From the NCBI GenBank assembly GCA_965199875.1, contig OZ241346.1:2046001-2110000 (forward strand): a stretch of 64,000 nucleotides of DNA, given 5' to 3'. The translations under genes and the position numbers were made by a program. This document shows positions 63,747 to 64,000 of the stretch, one piece after another. A model generated the notes under the pieces. It made no database searches. It was not told where the DNA came from and was given only the letters and a program-made list of their open reading frames with translations. This DNA is from VXYL01 sp965199875 (GTDB taxonomy: Bacteria > Pseudomonadota > Gammaproteobacteria > Pseudomonadales > Azotimanducaceae). Position 1 is the first letter of the stretch; each line of letters opens with the position of its first letter.

Positions 63747-64000
63747 CAGGGCAATCGCATTTGAAATCCGGTGCCTATTCGTGCTTGCGGATCCGTCGGA
63801 GCATGTCGAGCAGGAAGTCGTCGTTGCGCCCGGCATGGATGAACTTGCGGCGGATGGATCGCTTGTCGGGATGCATCCGGGCGATGTTCAAGGCCAGCCG
63901 GCGGATGACCCCCAGGCAGGCGGCGGCGTTGCCCTTGCGGTTGCGCGCCCGGTCTTCGTCCATCGACACGTCGAGCACCCAGTGCAGGCGTCCGATGCAC
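63747..64000 (-). mobile_element. ISAs1-family insertion sequence, right end
   Basis: The transposase C-terminus reads leftward from the window edge, and about 10 bp after its stop lies the inward-facing end CAGGGCAATCGCATTTGAA (63747-63765), the shape expected for ISAs1-type inverted repeats. The rest of the element is beyond the window, so the matching end and the target duplication cannot be checked. Confidence 0.6.
63775..64000 (-). CDS. ISAs1-family transposase, C-terminal part
   Basis: The frame enters from beyond base 64000 as CIGRLHWVLDVSMDEDR and ends RRIRKHE at the TAG 63777-63775. HWVLDV.M.ED..R.RKGNAA....+RRLALN..R is the C-terminal DDE-region signature of ISAs1 (H-repeat) transposases, with the third catalytic Glu in MDED. 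The N-terminal part is outside the window, so intactness cannot be judged. Confidence 0.9.
   Translation of the reverse strand, partial: CIGRLHWVLDVSMDEDRARNRKGNAAACLGVIRRLALNIARMHPDKRSIRRKFIHAGRNDDFLLDMLRRIRKHE

Overview
The window is high-GC, tightly packed bacterial DNA from the chromosome of a Gram-negative proteobacterium. An uncultured gammaproteobacterium is the best fit. This rests on gene order: trpF-trpB-trpA-folC-dedD-cvpA-purF, ftsK-lolA-rarA and alaS-lysC are gammaproteobacterial housekeeping neighbourhoods, and lpxH and lolA imply an outer membrane. No rRNA or tRNA gene was recognised, so the lineage cannot be fixed further.

Layout. 1-5686: a partial SMP-30-like gene, a VOC-fold gene whose 3' end is duplicated, then a leftward run of sulfatase lipoprotein, cysteine synthase, NfeD-type protease and slipin. 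5687-12344: a 424-bp upstream region with a run of ten C residues, then a 2077-residue secreted repeat protein (Calx-beta-like, FN3, cadherin-like and leucine-rich modules). 12710-17819: a small membrane-anchored coiled-coil protein, an NYN-cold-shock fusion, a serine hydrolase, a periplasmic M20 amidohydrolase and a dehydrogenase. 17960-25224: the trp-folC-purF operon, lacking the usual accD. 25268-29999: lpxH-folD, a repeat-bearing DUF1640-type protein, an acyl-CoA dehydrogenase and a secreted MBL-fold hydrolase.

30202-36999 is the most informative part. A secreted esterase and a YbdK-type carboxylate-amine ligase were once divergent neighbours. They are now separated by a 2084-bp insert carrying a C5-cytosine DNA methyltransferase and a PD-(D/E)XK restriction-endonuclease candidate. 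The insert is bracketed by 233-bp direct repeats that each contain both 5' gene ends, which is the signature of insertion with long target duplication. The duplicated esterase 5' end now sits directly upstream of the methyltransferase. A periplasmic acylase of the penicillin/AHL-acylase family follows.

37070-46685: dienelactone hydrolase, Gfo/Idh/MocA oxidoreductase, a small retropepsin-like protein, ftsK, a broken AAA ATPase, lolA, rarA, and an AbiE-like toxin-antitoxin pair in reversed order. 46793-59649: a double-domain CoA-transferase, a GyrI-like protein, alaS, lysC (no csrA behind it), a phosphoesterase, an unrecognised coiled-coil protein, an SDR, a CreD-like membrane protein and a four-carbon acid sugar kinase. 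59824-64000 is accessory: an ankyrin protein, a small winged-helix-like protein, about 1 kb of non-coding DNA, a lower-GC cluster of membrane proteins with no recognised family, and the edge of an ISAs1-family insertion sequence.

The strongest candidates for new biology are the duplication-flanked restriction-modification insert, the homopolymer in front of the giant surface protein, the coiled-coil protein at 54497-56218, and the membrane-protein cluster at 62178-63555.
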